A DNA stretch of 64,000 nt. It comes from an uncultured Rhodospirillales bacterium. GTDB lineage: Bacteria > Pseudomonadota > Alphaproteobacteria > CAAGCB01 > CAG-977. The notes below the pieces were generated by a model that saw nothing but the letters and a program-made list of their open reading frames with translations, had not been told where the DNA came from and ran no database searches. The stretch spans positions 1 through 64,000 of the forward strand of contig CACYSU010000008.1 in assembly GCA_902777205.1 (NCBI GenBank), in the 5' to 3' direction. This document shows positions 19,373 to 27,552 of the stretch, piece by piece. Every line of letters begins with the position of its first letter. The stretch's first letter is position 1. The position numbers were made by a program, and so were the translations under genes.

Positions 19373-20767
19373 TCAATCGCCGGATATCAGCTTGGCGATC
19401 AATTCCTTCACCGTCGGCAAATAACCGTCTTTGAACAACGGATCGGTCGAGAAACGGGTTGCGTTGTCACCGACGAAAATCAGTTCATCGTCCGTCGATC
19501 CGCCGTGTGCCGCGCGGTACAGCGATTCCTTGATGCAGAAATAGCGCGGGTCTGGCGTTTTGCCCGTGGACAGGTTTTCGGCCGACTGGCAGAACCCCGA
19601 AAACAGGCATTGCGAAATGCACCCCAGACAGTTGGCGCGCGCCGTTTGAATGTCTTTTTGATTTTTCGGCGTGACGAACACGATCTGCCCGTCGTTGGTT
19701 TTCATCGCGACCGTGCGTCCCGCGCCCGTATATCCGTCGGCGCGTTCCTTGTCGGCTTGCGTGATGTAAACCTTGTTCGCCCCGACGGCCAGAGGAATCT
19801 GGAAATCCCCATCCGGCGCGTCCTTGTACGGCATCGCCGTCGCGGAACGGTTGAACAAATCGGTCAGGAATTTGTTTTTAATCGCCGAAGACATAAATCC
19901 CGTCGGCGAAAAACGCTGCAGGGCGATTTCACCCTTTTTCAGCGTCAGCAAAGCTTTCTGCCACGCCTTGGCGACGGGACTTTCGCGCGTCAGCAACGGA
20001 CGGGTTCCGAACTGGAACGCCGTCGGACCGATTTCGGGATTGTCGATGTAATCCTGAAATTCGCGCAGATACCAAACGCCGCCCGCGATGATGATCGGGG
20101 TGTTTTCCAACCCGACCGCCGACATCGTGCGGCGCAATTCCACAACGCGTTCATACGGGTTTTGCGGCACGGCCGGATCGTCGCCGTTGGACAATCCGAT
20201 ATGGCCGCCGGCTTTCCACGGGTCTTCAAACACGACACCGCCCAGAAAATCCGCGTAGGATTTGTAGGCGCGCATCCACAAAGCCCTGAACGCGCGTCCC
20301 GATGAAACGATGGGATAGTAAAACGTTTTGAAAGAAGAAGCGATTTCCGCCAGCTTGTAGGGCATCCCCGCGCCGCACGTCACCCCGTCGATCAATCCTT
20401 TGGCGCCGGCCAAAGCTTCGGTGATGATTTGCTGCGCCCCGCCCTGTTCCCACAGGACGTTGATGTGGATGCGCCCTTTGCCGCCGGCGATCTCGTGCGC
20501 GATCTTGGCTTGGGAAATGATGCCGTCGATGGAATGGCGGATCTGTTCCTCGAACCGTTCGCGTCGCGTTTTCGCCTTGATTTCCATGGGGATGATTTCG
20601 CCGTTTTCGTCAACGACATCGGGGATGACCCCCGAAATCGTTCCGACGGCGTTTTCACGCGCCCACGCGCCCGACGTTTTGCAGGTGCTGATCGCGACGC
20701 CCTTTCCCCCTTCGATCAGGGGCAGGACCTCGCGTCCCGAAATAAGCAGATTCTTAAGAGATTTCAA
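19373..20767 (-). CDS. nitronate monooxygenase-type FMN oxidoreductase with Cys-rich C-terminus
   Basis: This 464-residue protein has a TIM-barrel flavoprotein layout related to 2-nitropropane dioxygenase/FabK: VLWEQGGAQQII, GVTCGAGMPYKLAE (about 128-141) and the phosphate-binding region TPIIIAGGVWYLREF (about 222-236). The last 150 residues extend the fold and include ANCLGCISQCLFSGFC, spaced C-x2-C-x3-C-x5-C, which could hold an iron-sulfur cluster or zinc. The substrate cannot be read from sequence. The gene is monocistronic between pnp and irr with its own terminator. Confidence 0.75.
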   Translation of the reverse strand: MKSLKNLLISGREVLPLIEGGKGVAISTCKTSGAWARENAVGTISGVIPDVVDENGEIIPMEIKAKTRRERFEEQIRHSIDGIISQAKIAHEIAGGKGRIHINVLWEQGGAQQIITEALAGAKGLIDGVTCGAGMPYKLAEIASSFKTFYYPIVSSGRAFRALWMRAYKSYADFLGGVVFEDPWKAGGHIGLSNGDDPAVPQNPYERVVELRRTMSAVGLENTPIIIAGGVWYLREFQDYIDNPEIGPTAFQFGTRPLLTRESPVAKAWQKALLTLKKGEIALQRFSPTGFMSSAIKNKFLTDLFNRSATAMPYKDAPDGDFQIPLAVGANKVYITQADKERADGYTGAGRTVAMKTNDGQIVFVTPKNQKDIQTARANCLGCISQCLFSGFCQSAENLSTGKTPDPRYFCIKESLYRAAHGGSTDDELIFVGDNATRFSTDPLFKDGYLPTVKELIAKLISGD

Positions 20768-20794
20768 AGAAATCGCTCCTTCTTGTTAAAGTGG

Positions 20795-22948
20795 TTATTC
20801 GGCCTGTTCCGGCTGTTCGGCGGGTTCTTTGCCGTCCAGATCCTCGCCGGTCGTCTGATCGACGCGTTTCATGGACAATTTGACCTTGCCGCGGTTGTCG
20901 ATGGCGATGCATTTGACTTTGACGCTGTCGCCTTCGTTGACCACATCCGTGACCTTTCCGACGCGTTTCGGCGCCAGTTCGGAAATGTGAACCAGACCGT
21001 CTTTCGCGCCCAGGAAGTTCACGAAAGCGCCGAATTCGACGACCTTGACGACTTTGCCGTCATAGATCTGGCCGACTTCGGGTTCGGACACGATGCCTTT
21101 GATCCAGTTCAAAGCCGCTTCGCCCGAAGATTCGGAGAACGACGCGATCTTGACCAGCCCGTCTTCGGAAATGTCGATCTTGCAGCCGGTGGTTTCCGTG
21201 ATTTCGCGGATGACTTTGCCGCCCGTTCCGATGACTTCGCGGATCTTGTCCTTGTTGATCTGCAGGGTCGTGATGCGCGGCGCGTTTTCGGAAACGGTGT
21301 CGCGCGGCGCTTCGATGGCTTCAGCCATTTTGCCCAGAATGTGCAGACGGCCTTCTTTCGCCTGTTTCAGGGCGATTTCCATGATTTCCTTGGTGATGGA
21401 CGTGATTTTGATGTCCATTTGCAAAGAGGTCACGCCGTCTTTCGTTCCGGCGACCTTGAAATCCATGTCGCCCAAGTGGTCTTCGTCACCCAAAATGTCG
21501 GTCAAAACCGCGAAACGGCCGTCGGGTTCCTTGATCAAGCCCATCGCGATGCCCGCGACCGGCGCTTTCATCGGAACGCCCGCGTCCATCAGGGACAGGC
21601 ACGAACCGCAAACCGTCGCCATGGACGACGAACCGTTCGATTCCATGATTTCCGAAACCACGCGGATCGAATACGGAAATTCCTCTTTCGACGGCAGCAT
21701 CGGGTGAATCGCGCGCCACGCCAGCTTGCCGTGACCGATTTCACGACGGCCGGGAGAGCCGATGCGTCCCGTTTCGCCGACGGAATACGGCGGGAAGTTG
21801 TAGTGCAGCATGAACGGCTGACGGTATTCGCCCGTCAAAGCGTCAACGATCTGTTCGTCCTGATCCGTGCCCAGCGTGGCGACGACCAGCGCCTGCGTTT
21901 CACCGCGGGTGAACAGGGCGGAACCGTGCGCGCGCGGCAGAACGCCGACTTCGGCCGTGATCGGACGGACGGTTTTCGTGTCGCGGCCGTCGATGCGGAT
22001 GCCGGTTTCCAAAATGGCGTCGCGGACGGTGTGGTATTCCATTTCGTGGAACACGCGCGCGGCGACGGCGGATTCGGCTTCGTTGTCGGCGACGCTGATC
22101 TTCGCGGCTTCGCGAATGTCGGCGACGGCGTTCTGGCGTTCCAGCTTGTCCGTGATCTTGTAAGCTTCGCGCAGCTGGTCGCCGTAAGCGGCCATGAATT
22201 TGTCGTAAACGACCTTGTATTCGGGCGCGGCGACGGGCATCGGCCACGGTTCTTTGCCGGCTTCAGCTTTCAAACCGTTGATCATGTCGATGACGGCCTG
22301 CATTTTTTCGTGACCGAACATCACGGCGTTCAGCATGGTTTCCTCGGGCAGTTCGGAAGCTTCGGATTCAACCATCAAAACGCCCTGCGACGTGCCGGCG
22401 ACGACCAAGTCCAGCTTGGACGTTTCGCGTTCGGCGACCGTCGGGTTCAAAATGAATTCGCCGTCCTTGTACCCGACGCGCGCGGCGCCGATGGGCCCCA
22501 GGAAAGGCAGTCCGGACAACGCCAAAGCGGCGGAGGCGGAAATCATCGCGACGATGTCGGGATCGTTTTCCATATCGTGCGACAAAACGGTGCAGGTGAC
22601 CTGCGTGTCGTTGCAATACCCCTTGGCGAACAGCGGACGGATCGGGCGGTCGATCAGACGCGCGGCCAGAATTTCATGTTCGGCGGGGCGGCCTTCGCGG
22701 CGGAAAAATCCCCCCGGAATACGACCGGCGGCATAGGCTTTTTCCTGATAGTTGACCGTCAAAGGCAGAAAATCCTCTTCCATTCCTTCGGGAACGGTTT
22801 TAGCGGCGCAAACGGCGCAATGAACGACGGTTTCGCCGTATTGAACGATGACGGAAGCGTCGGCCTGACGACCGATTTTTCCGGTTGAAATGGACAGCGG
22901 ACGGCCGCCCCATTCGATTTCCCTGCGGAATTCTTTAAACATAGACAT
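20795..22948 (-). CDS. pnp: polyribonucleotide nucleotidyltransferase (PNPase)
   Basis: This 717-residue protein has two RNase PH domains separated by a helical domain, the catalytic region GEADHLGD-type (here [16 protein letters not shown]), then a KH domain ([20 protein letters not shown]) and an S1 domain ([22 protein letters not shown]). It degrades RNA 3' to 5' by phosphorolysis and is part of the RNA degradosome. Start: ATG-TCT-ATG at 22948 or 22942, behind GGAGAAGAAAG; the first is used. It follows rpsO in the classic order, with a hairpin between them. Confidence 0.97.
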   Translation of the reverse strand: MSMFKEFRREIEWGGRPLSISTGKIGRQADASVIVQYGETVVHCAVCAAKTVPEGMEEDFLPLTVNYQEKAYAAGRIPGGFFRREGRPAEHEILAARLIDRPIRPLFAKGYCNDTQVTCTVLSHDMENDPDIVAMISASAALALSGLPFLGPIGAARVGYKDGEFILNPTVAERETSKLDLVVAGTSQGVLMVESEASELPEETMLNAVMFGHEKMQAVIDMINGLKAEAGKEPWPMPVAAPEYKVVYDKFMAAYGDQLREAYKITDKLERQNAVADIREAAKISVADNEAESAVAARVFHEMEYHTVRDAILETGIRIDGRDTKTVRPITAEVGVLPRAHGSALFTRGETQALVVATLGTDQDEQIVDALTGEYRQPFMLHYNFPPYSVGETGRIGSPGRREIGHGKLAWRAIHPMLPSKEEFPYSIRVVSEIMESNGSSSMATVCGSCLSLMDAGVPMKAPVAGIAMGLIKEPDGRFAVLTDILGDEDHLGDMDFKVAGTKDGVTSLQMDIKITSITKEIMEIALKQAKEGRLHILGKMAEAIEAPRDTVSENAPRITTLQINKDKIREVIGTGGKVIREITETTGCKIDISEDGLVKIASFSESSGEAALNWIKGIVSEPEVGQIYDGKVVKVVEFGAFVNFLGAKDGLVHISELAPKRVGKVTDVVNEGDSVKVKCIAIDNRGKVKLSMKRVDQTTGEDLDGKEPAEQPEQAE

Positions 22949-23018
22949 TATACTTACTTTCTTCTCCAACCTCTTTCCGACCATCCGGAAAGAGCCAACA
23001 AAACAATTTCATCCGACA

Positions 23019-23050
23019 AAGCCCCTCTTTTGTTTAAAAAGCAGGGGCTT
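23019..23050 (-). terminator. hairpin between rpsO and pnp
   Basis: AAGCCCCT (23019-23026) and AGGGGCTT (23043-23050) pair around a 16-base loop. On the minus strand only three T residues follow, so this is a weak terminator, an attenuator or an RNase III-type processing hairpin, as expected in rpsO-pnp intercistronic regions. Confidence 0.5.
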
Positions 23051-23067
23051 CATCGAATATTCGCGCT

Positions 23068-23337
23068 TTAGCGGCGCAGACCCAAACGGGCGATCAAGCT
23101 TTCGTAACGGGACTGATCCTTGCTTTTCAGATAGTCCAGCAAACGGCGGCGCTGGCCGACCATGATCAGCAGACCGCGGCGGGAATGGAAATCCTTGTCG
23201 TGATCTTTCAGGTGTTCGGTCAGGTTTTTAATGCGTTCGGACAGAATGGCGACCTGCACTTCGGGCGAACCGGTGTCGCCTTCTTTGGTCGCGTATTCTT
23301 TGATCAGTTCCTGTTTACGTTCTTGTGTAATCGACAT
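23068..23337 (-). CDS. rpsO: 30S ribosomal protein S15
   Basis: This 89-residue protein matches S15 throughout ([21 protein letters not shown], then [21 protein letters not shown]). It binds the 16S rRNA central domain. The ATG at 23337 lies six bases after AGGAG; the in-frame ATG two codons upstream abuts the ribosome-binding site and is unlikely to be used. It sits between truB and pnp, a conserved order. Confidence 0.96.
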   Translation of the reverse strand: MSITQERKQELIKEYATKEGDTGSPEVQVAILSERIKNLTEHLKDHDKDFHSRRGLLIMVGQRRRLLDYLKSKDQSRYESLIARLGLRR

Positions 23338-23357
23338 CGTCATCTCCTGTTAAAGGG

Positions 23358-24266
23358 TTATTGAACAATCAGGCGCACGGGGCGGATCATCCCGTCCTGC
23401 ACGCGGACCAAAGCGATCAAACGGCCGTCCGCCACGGCCTGACACACGGGGGCGTCGGGCACGGCGCCGAAATCCGACGCCGGCAGAAAATTTCCGTTCG
23501 ACAGCTTGTGCGATTGCGCCTGCGTCACGGCCAGAGCAGGGATGTCGTCCAGCACGGTCTCAACGGGCAAAAGCACACCGATCCAATTAGAACTATGCTC
23601 TATTGAGCGCAGATATTCCAGTAAAATTGTGTCCTCGATCGAAAATTTTGCGCATTTCAGGCGGCGCAGCGCCGTGACAAAGCCCAAAGAACCCGCTTTT
23701 TGCGCCAGATCGCGCGCCAGCGACCGAACATAAGTGCCTTTGGAACATTTGACGGAAAAATCCGCCCTGCCGTCATCATAAAAGTGAACCAGCCGCAATT
23801 CATCCACGCGAATCCGGCGGGGTTCCAACACGACCTCTTTGTTTTCGCGCGCCAGATCGTACGCCCTTTGCCCGTTGACGTGAATGGCGGAATATTTCGG
23901 CGGAATCTGGTCGATTTCTCCTAAAAAAGACGGCAGAACCGCCAGAATTTCGCTTTCCGACGGAAGCTTGTCCGTCGTCGCGGCCACCCGCCCCTCGGCG
24001 TCGTCAGTGTCGGTCGATTGCCCGAATTGGACGGTGAAAGCGTATTCCTTATCCCCGTCCGTCACATAGGGAATGGTCTTCGTCGCTTCGCCCAGCGCGA
24101 TCGGCAAAACGCCCGACGCCGCGGGATCCAGCGTGCCGGCGTGCCCCGCCTTTTGCGCGTTGAATATGCGCCGCACGATCGAAACGGCCGTCGTCGATCC
24201 CATCCCCGCCGGTTTGTCCAATATCACCCATCCGCTGACGGGATCACCCTTTCTTTTTCTGCCCAT
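23358..24266 (-). CDS. truB: tRNA pseudouridine-55 synthase
   Basis: This 302-residue protein has the TruB N-terminal GWVILDKPAGMGSTTAV and the catalytic-Asp motif GHAGTLDPAASGVLPIALGEATK (about residues 38-60). KGTYVRSLARDLAQKAGS (about 180-197) is also typical. It makes pseudouridine 55 in tRNA T-loops. It precedes rpsO by 20 bases in the usual truB-rpsO-pnp order. Confidence 0.96.
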   Translation of the reverse strand: MGRKRKGDPVSGWVILDKPAGMGSTTAVSIVRRIFNAQKAGHAGTLDPAASGVLPIALGEATKTIPYVTDGDKEYAFTVQFGQSTDTDDAEGRVAATTDKLPSESEILAVLPSFLGEIDQIPPKYSAIHVNGQRAYDLARENKEVVLEPRRIRVDELRLVHFYDDGRADFSVKCSKGTYVRSLARDLAQKAGSLGFVTALRRLKCAKFSIEDTILLEYLRSIEHSSNWIGVLLPVETVLDDIPALAVTQAQSHKLSNGNFLPASDFGAVPDAPVCQAVADGRLIALVRVQDGMIRPVRLIVQ

Positions 24267-24428
24267 GGCCGCGCCTTTCCTGAATTTTCAAACAGCGTAG
24301 CGGAAAACCCCGCGCGATACAAGAGGCGGAGAAAAAACATTGTCCGCCAGCCGCTTTTGCGCTAGATTTGCCATTGGCGCCGGTTACACTTTTTACGGCG
24401 CTCCTCCATTCACTTTTAATGAAAGGAG

Positions 24429-24527
24429 GTGATATTCATTAAAAGGCATTTTACTGGCGGAAAAGTTTTACAGATTATTCTTTTAACTTTCTTATTTTTG
24501 GTAATCTTCGCTAGCGAAGCGTATTAA
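24429..24527 (+). CDS. candidate 29-32 residue membrane micro-protein
   Basis: AAAGGAGG (24422-24429) is a near-perfect anti-16S match. The frame from GTG at 24429 (or from ATT at 24438, eight bases past the AAAGGAGG) reads IKRHFTGGKVLQI followed by a hydrophobic helix ILLTFLFLVIFASEAY, then TAA. Size and layout (short basic N-terminus, one transmembrane helix) resemble type I toxins or small membrane regulators. Codon usage is AT-rich, unlike its neighbours. The start codon is uncertain: GTG touches the ribosome-binding site, while ATT has good spacing but is a rare start. A 7-codon ORF (ATG at 24419) covers the same ribosome-binding site. Confidence 0.45.
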   Translation: MIFIKRHFTGGKVLQIILLTFLFLVIFASEAY

Positions 24528-24531
24528 AAAA

Positions 24532-24572
24532 TTATCCCCCGATGTAGCAGCATCGGGGGATAAGCCTTTTTT
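24532..24572 (+). terminator. strong intrinsic terminator after the micro-ORF
   Basis: A perfect 13-bp stem, TTATCCCCCGATG (24532-24544) with CATCGGGGGATAA (24551-24563), has a 6-base loop and is followed by GCC and T6. It begins four bases after the micro-ORF stop and would end a transcript of about 150 bases. Confidence 0.85.
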
Positions 24573-24662
24573 GTGATATTCATTAATCAGCACAAGATTA
24601 TAATCCCACACTTTGTTGCAAAAATCAAGTCCGCAAAAATCATCCGCCGGCGCAAAAAATAC

Positions 24663-24690
24663 TTGACTTAAAGCAAGGTTTAAGAATTAG
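24663..24690 (+). promoter_or_regulatory. possible promoter of dxs
   Basis: TTGACT (24663-24668) is a good -35 box. AATTAG (24685-24690) after 16 bases is a poor -10. It is placed here because the preceding terminator isolates dxs from upstream transcription. Confidence 0.35.
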
Positions 24691-24730
24691 CCTGTCAGCA
24701 ATGACAATTTTGGAAAAGGAGTTTTTTGTC

Positions 24731-26497
24731 ATGCCGTATTTGGAAAACATCAATTCCCCCGCCGATTTGAAAAAGCTGGACGTTGCGGTTCTGCCCGCCG
24801 TCGCCGACGAGCTGCGCGCCGTCTTGTTGCAGAAAATCAGCACGGCGGGCGGTCATATCGGCCCCAATCTGGGCATGGTCGAAGCGACCGTCGCCCTGCA
24901 TTACGTTTTTGATTCGCCCAAGGACAAAATCGTTTTCGACGTGTCGCACCAATCCTATGTCCACAAAATGCTGACGGGGCGCAAACAGGCGTTCACCAAC
25001 CCCGCGCATTATCACGACGTGACGGGATACACCAATCCCGACGAAAGCGAACACGACTTTTTCACCGTCGGGCATACCTCGACATCGGTCAGTCTGGCGT
25101 GCGGTTTGGCCAAAGCCCGCGATTTGAAAGGTGAAAAGGACAACATCATCGCGGTCATCGGCGACGGGTCGCTGAGCGGCGGCGAAGCCTACGAAGGGTT
25201 GAACAACGCGGTCGAAATGGGCACGAACATGATCGTCGTCGTCAACGACAACGAAATGTCGATCGCCGAAAACCACGGCGGGATGTACAACAACCTGCGC
25301 GAGCTGCGCGAAACGGACGGCATGGCGGCCAACAACTTTTTCAAAGCGATCGGATTCGATTACGTCTATGTCGGCGACGGCAACGACACGGCCGCTTTGG
25401 TCGCGGCGTTCCGTTCGGTCAAGGATTCGCCCCGCCCCGTCGTCGTGCACATTCACACGCTGAAAGGCAAAGGGTTCGCCCCCGCCGAAGCGCACAAGGA
25501 AATGTACCACGCGGGCGGCCCGTTCGATTTGAAAACCGGCGAATGGAAATACCCGATGAACGGCGAGAACTATTGCAAAATCACGGCCGATTTCCTGCGT
25601 CCGAAAATGGAAAAGGACGAAACGATCGCCGTCATCACGTCCGGCACGCCCGTCATCACGGGGTTCACCCCCGACGAACGCGTCAAGCTGGGCAAGCGGT
25701 TCATTGATGTCGGCATTGCCGAGGAACACGCCGTCGCGATGGCGTCCGGCATGGCGAAAAACGGCGCGAAGCCCGTATATTTCGTGTTCAGCTCGTTTAT
25801 CCAGCGCACTTACGACCAGCTGTCGCAGGATCTGTGCCTGAACAACAACCCCGCCCTGATTTTGGTGTTTTCCGCCAGCCTGACGGGTTTCAACGACGCG
25901 ACGCATTTGGGCGGTTTCGACATTCCGATGATGTCGAACATTCCGAATCTGGTCTATCTCGCCCCGAAAAACCGCGACGAATACCTGTCGATGCTGGAAT
26001 GGGGGCTGGAACAGCGCAAACACCCCGTCGCGATCCGCGTCCCCGGCGGTTTCGGCATGGAGGAATTGTGGTCGGACGGTGAAAAGCCCGCCCCCGACTA
26101 TTCCGCGATCAACACGTTCAAAACGGACATCGCGGGCGAAAAGGTCGCTTTGCTGGCGTTGGGCGCGTTCTACCGTCTGGGCAAAGAGGTTGTCGAAGAG
26201 CTGAAAAAATCCGGCGTTTCCGCGACGCTGATCAACCCGCGTTTCATCACGGGGCTGGACGAAGCGGCGCTGAACGGGTTGAAAGAAAAGCACCAACTGG
26301 TCGTCACGCTGGAGGACGGACAGGTCGAAGGAGGATTCGGCGAAAAGGTCGATCGTTTCTACGCCGGTTCGGATATGAAGGTCATGAACTACGGCGGAAC
26401 GAAGGAATTCACCGACCGTTTGACGCCCGACGAGATCCGCGCGCGCTATCATTTGAACCCGCAACAAATCGCGGCGGAAATCATGCAGGCGTTGTAA
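24731..26497 (+). CDS. dxs: 1-deoxy-D-xylulose-5-phosphate synthase, short divergent type
   Basis: This 588-residue thiamine-diphosphate enzyme has a transketolase-like layout: GGHIGPNLGMVE near residue 40, the ThDP motif GDGSLSGGEAYEGLNNA (about 145-161) with VVNDNEMSI, and the pyrimidine-binding half with VGIAEEHAVAMASGMA. It would condense pyruvate and glyceraldehyde-3-phosphate for isoprenoid, thiamine and pyridoxal synthesis. FDVSHQSYVHKMLTGRK resembles the shorter DXS forms I associate with Firmicutes and Bacteroidetes, and the chain is shorter than the roughly 640 residues usual in Alphaproteobacteria. ATG at 24731 lies nine bases after AAGGAG. The next gene is convergent. Confidence 0.85.
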   Translation: MPYLENINSPADLKKLDVAVLPAVADELRAVLLQKISTAGGHIGPNLGMVEATVALHYVFDSPKDKIVFDVSHQSYVHKMLTGRKQAFTNPAHYHDVTGYTNPDESEHDFFTVGHTSTSVSLACGLAKARDLKGEKDNIIAVIGDGSLSGGEAYEGLNNAVEMGTNMIVVVNDNEMSIAENHGGMYNNLRELRETDGMAANNFFKAIGFDYVYVGDGNDTAALVAAFRSVKDSPRPVVVHIHTLKGKGFAPAEAHKEMYHAGGPFDLKTGEWKYPMNGENYCKITADFLRPKMEKDETIAVITSGTPVITGFTPDERVKLGKRFIDVGIAEEHAVAMASGMAKNGAKPVYFVFSSFIQRTYDQLSQDLCLNNNPALILVFSASLTGFNDATHLGGFDIPMMSNIPNLVYLAPKNRDEYLSMLEWGLEQRKHPVAIRVPGGFGMEELWSDGEKPAPDYSAINTFKTDIAGEKVALLALGAFYRLGKEVVEELKKSGVSATLINPRFITGLDEAALNGLKEKHQLVVTLEDGQVEGGFGEKVDRFYAGSDMKVMNYGGTKEFTDRLTPDEIRARYHLNPQQIAAEIMQAL

Positions 26498-26515
26498 CGC
26501 GGCGAACTGAAACGG

Positions 26516-26544
26516 AAAAGGCGGGGAACATCCCCGCCTTTTTT
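26516..26544. terminator. bidirectional terminator between dxs and virB11
   Basis: AAAAGGCGGGG and CCCCGCCTTTTTT form a strong stem with a 5-base loop. It serves the convergent dxs (plus) and T4SS operon (minus). Confidence 0.85.
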
Positions 26545-26560
26545 GTTGTTCCGTTCCGGT

Positions 26561-27538
26561 TCAGGTCACTTCCGTCACCGCGCGGATGTTGCCCTGACGG
26601 TTGATTTGAACGACGCGCAACTTGTCGTGCATTTCGGCGATCGTTTTTTCGCGGTCGATCGTCGGATAGCAGTGCAGGATGCGGTCGGTGAACGCTTTAT
26701 AGGCGGCTTCGGAATTTTCGGCATGGATGGTGGCGAAGCAGTTGTCGTGCCCCGATCCCATCAGTTCCCACAACGCCCCCGCGTTCGCCGTTGAAATTTC
26801 GCCGCCGATGATCGCGTCGGGCGTGAAACGGACGACCAGGTCGATCAGTTTCGGATACGTCATCGTGTTCGTCTGTTCGGTACGCGACAGCACCAGATGA
26901 ACGTGGTTCGGATGCGGCACGATCAGTTCGCGCGTATCTTCGATCGTGATCACGCGTTTGTGCGAATCCAAAATCGTCAGCAGGTTGTTCAGGAAAGTCG
27001 TCTTACCTGTCGCCGTCGCGCCGGAAACCAGAATGTGGTCGCCGCGCTTGATCGACAGAATCAGACGTTCGTAAGGGTCTTCGGGGTTTTCAACCTCTTT
27101 CAGCTTGTTCAGCTTTTGCAGACGTTCGCCGGCCTTCAATCCGTAATCGCCCAGCCCGAATTTAACATCGTCGGAATGGACGCGGACGCACATGGCGATG
27201 CCGCCGGTCAAATCCTCGTTGTCGTACATGACGTTTTTACCGGCAATGCCCGTGAAACGGTGATCCCCCGGCAGCGTCGCGTAAACGGCGGGCGACCCCT
27301 GTTCCGGATCGAACGGCAGTTCAAACGTGTTGGCGATGATATGCATGATATCCGTCAAATACGTCCGCGACAGGTTCGCGTCCTGCTGGCACGCCCACGG
27401 ATGCGCGCGCCGGCCGCGCAGACGCAGCCAGATTTCGTTCGGACGGTTGATCGCGATTTCCTCCACGTTGTCCTGTTCGTACCAATACGACAGGTAACGC
27501 AGGGTTGACCTTAAAACCTGAAAAGCGTCCGTTCCCAT
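26561..27538 (-). CDS. virB11: VirB11-type type IV secretion ATPase
   Basis: This 325-residue protein has an N-terminal domain (about 1-135) and an ATPase domain with Walker A VSGATATGKTTF (about 170-181), the Asp-box region ITIEDTRELIVPHPNHVHL (about 196-214), Walker B PDAIIGGEI and the His-box region FATIHAENS. This matches VirB11 rather than PilT. It would form a cytoplasmic hexamer at the inner membrane and power assembly or translocation. It starts 14 bases after the virB10 stop, with AGGGGG as ribosome-binding site, and closes the operon virB8-virB7-virB8-virB9-virB10-virB11. Confidence 0.92.
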   Translation of the reverse strand: MGTDAFQVLRSTLRYLSYWYEQDNVEEIAINRPNEIWLRLRGRRAHPWACQQDANLSRTYLTDIMHIIANTFELPFDPEQGSPAVYATLPGDHRFTGIAGKNVMYDNEDLTGGIAMCVRVHSDDVKFGLGDYGLKAGERLQKLNKLKEVENPEDPYERLILSIKRGDHILVSGATATGKTTFLNNLLTILDSHKRVITIEDTRELIVPHPNHVHLVLSRTEQTNTMTYPKLIDLVVRFTPDAIIGGEISTANAGALWELMGSGHDNCFATIHAENSEAAYKAFTDRILHCYPTIDREKTIAEMHDKLRVVQINRQGNIRAVTEVT

Positions 27539-27552
27539 ATTTCCCCCTTCGG

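Larger units (their letters stand above)
24429..24586 (+). repeat. 14-bp direct repeats flanking the micro-ORF
   Basis: GTGATATTCATTAA occurs at 24429-24442 and again at 24573-24586. The interval contains the micro-ORF and its terminator. The flanking bases differ, so the identity is exactly 14 bp. Possible origins are insertion-type duplication, deletion scars or a shared regulatory target. Confidence 0.7.
24267..24730. other. AT-rich intergenic island between truB and dxs
   Basis: This 464-base gap is clearly more AT-rich than its surroundings from about 24400 on. It holds, in order, a possible micro-ORF with a very strong ribosome-binding site (24429-24527), a strong terminator (24532-24572), a second copy of a 14-base direct repeat (24573-24586) and a weak promoter candidate for dxs (24663-24690). 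Bases 24267-24400 show nothing I can assign. Confidence 0.6.

Noticed and set aside
26561-27538. PilT or type II secretion ATPase
   Set aside because: The motifs around the Walker sites (IEDTRELIVPHPN, GGEISTANAGALW) follow VirB11, and the operon context is T4SS.
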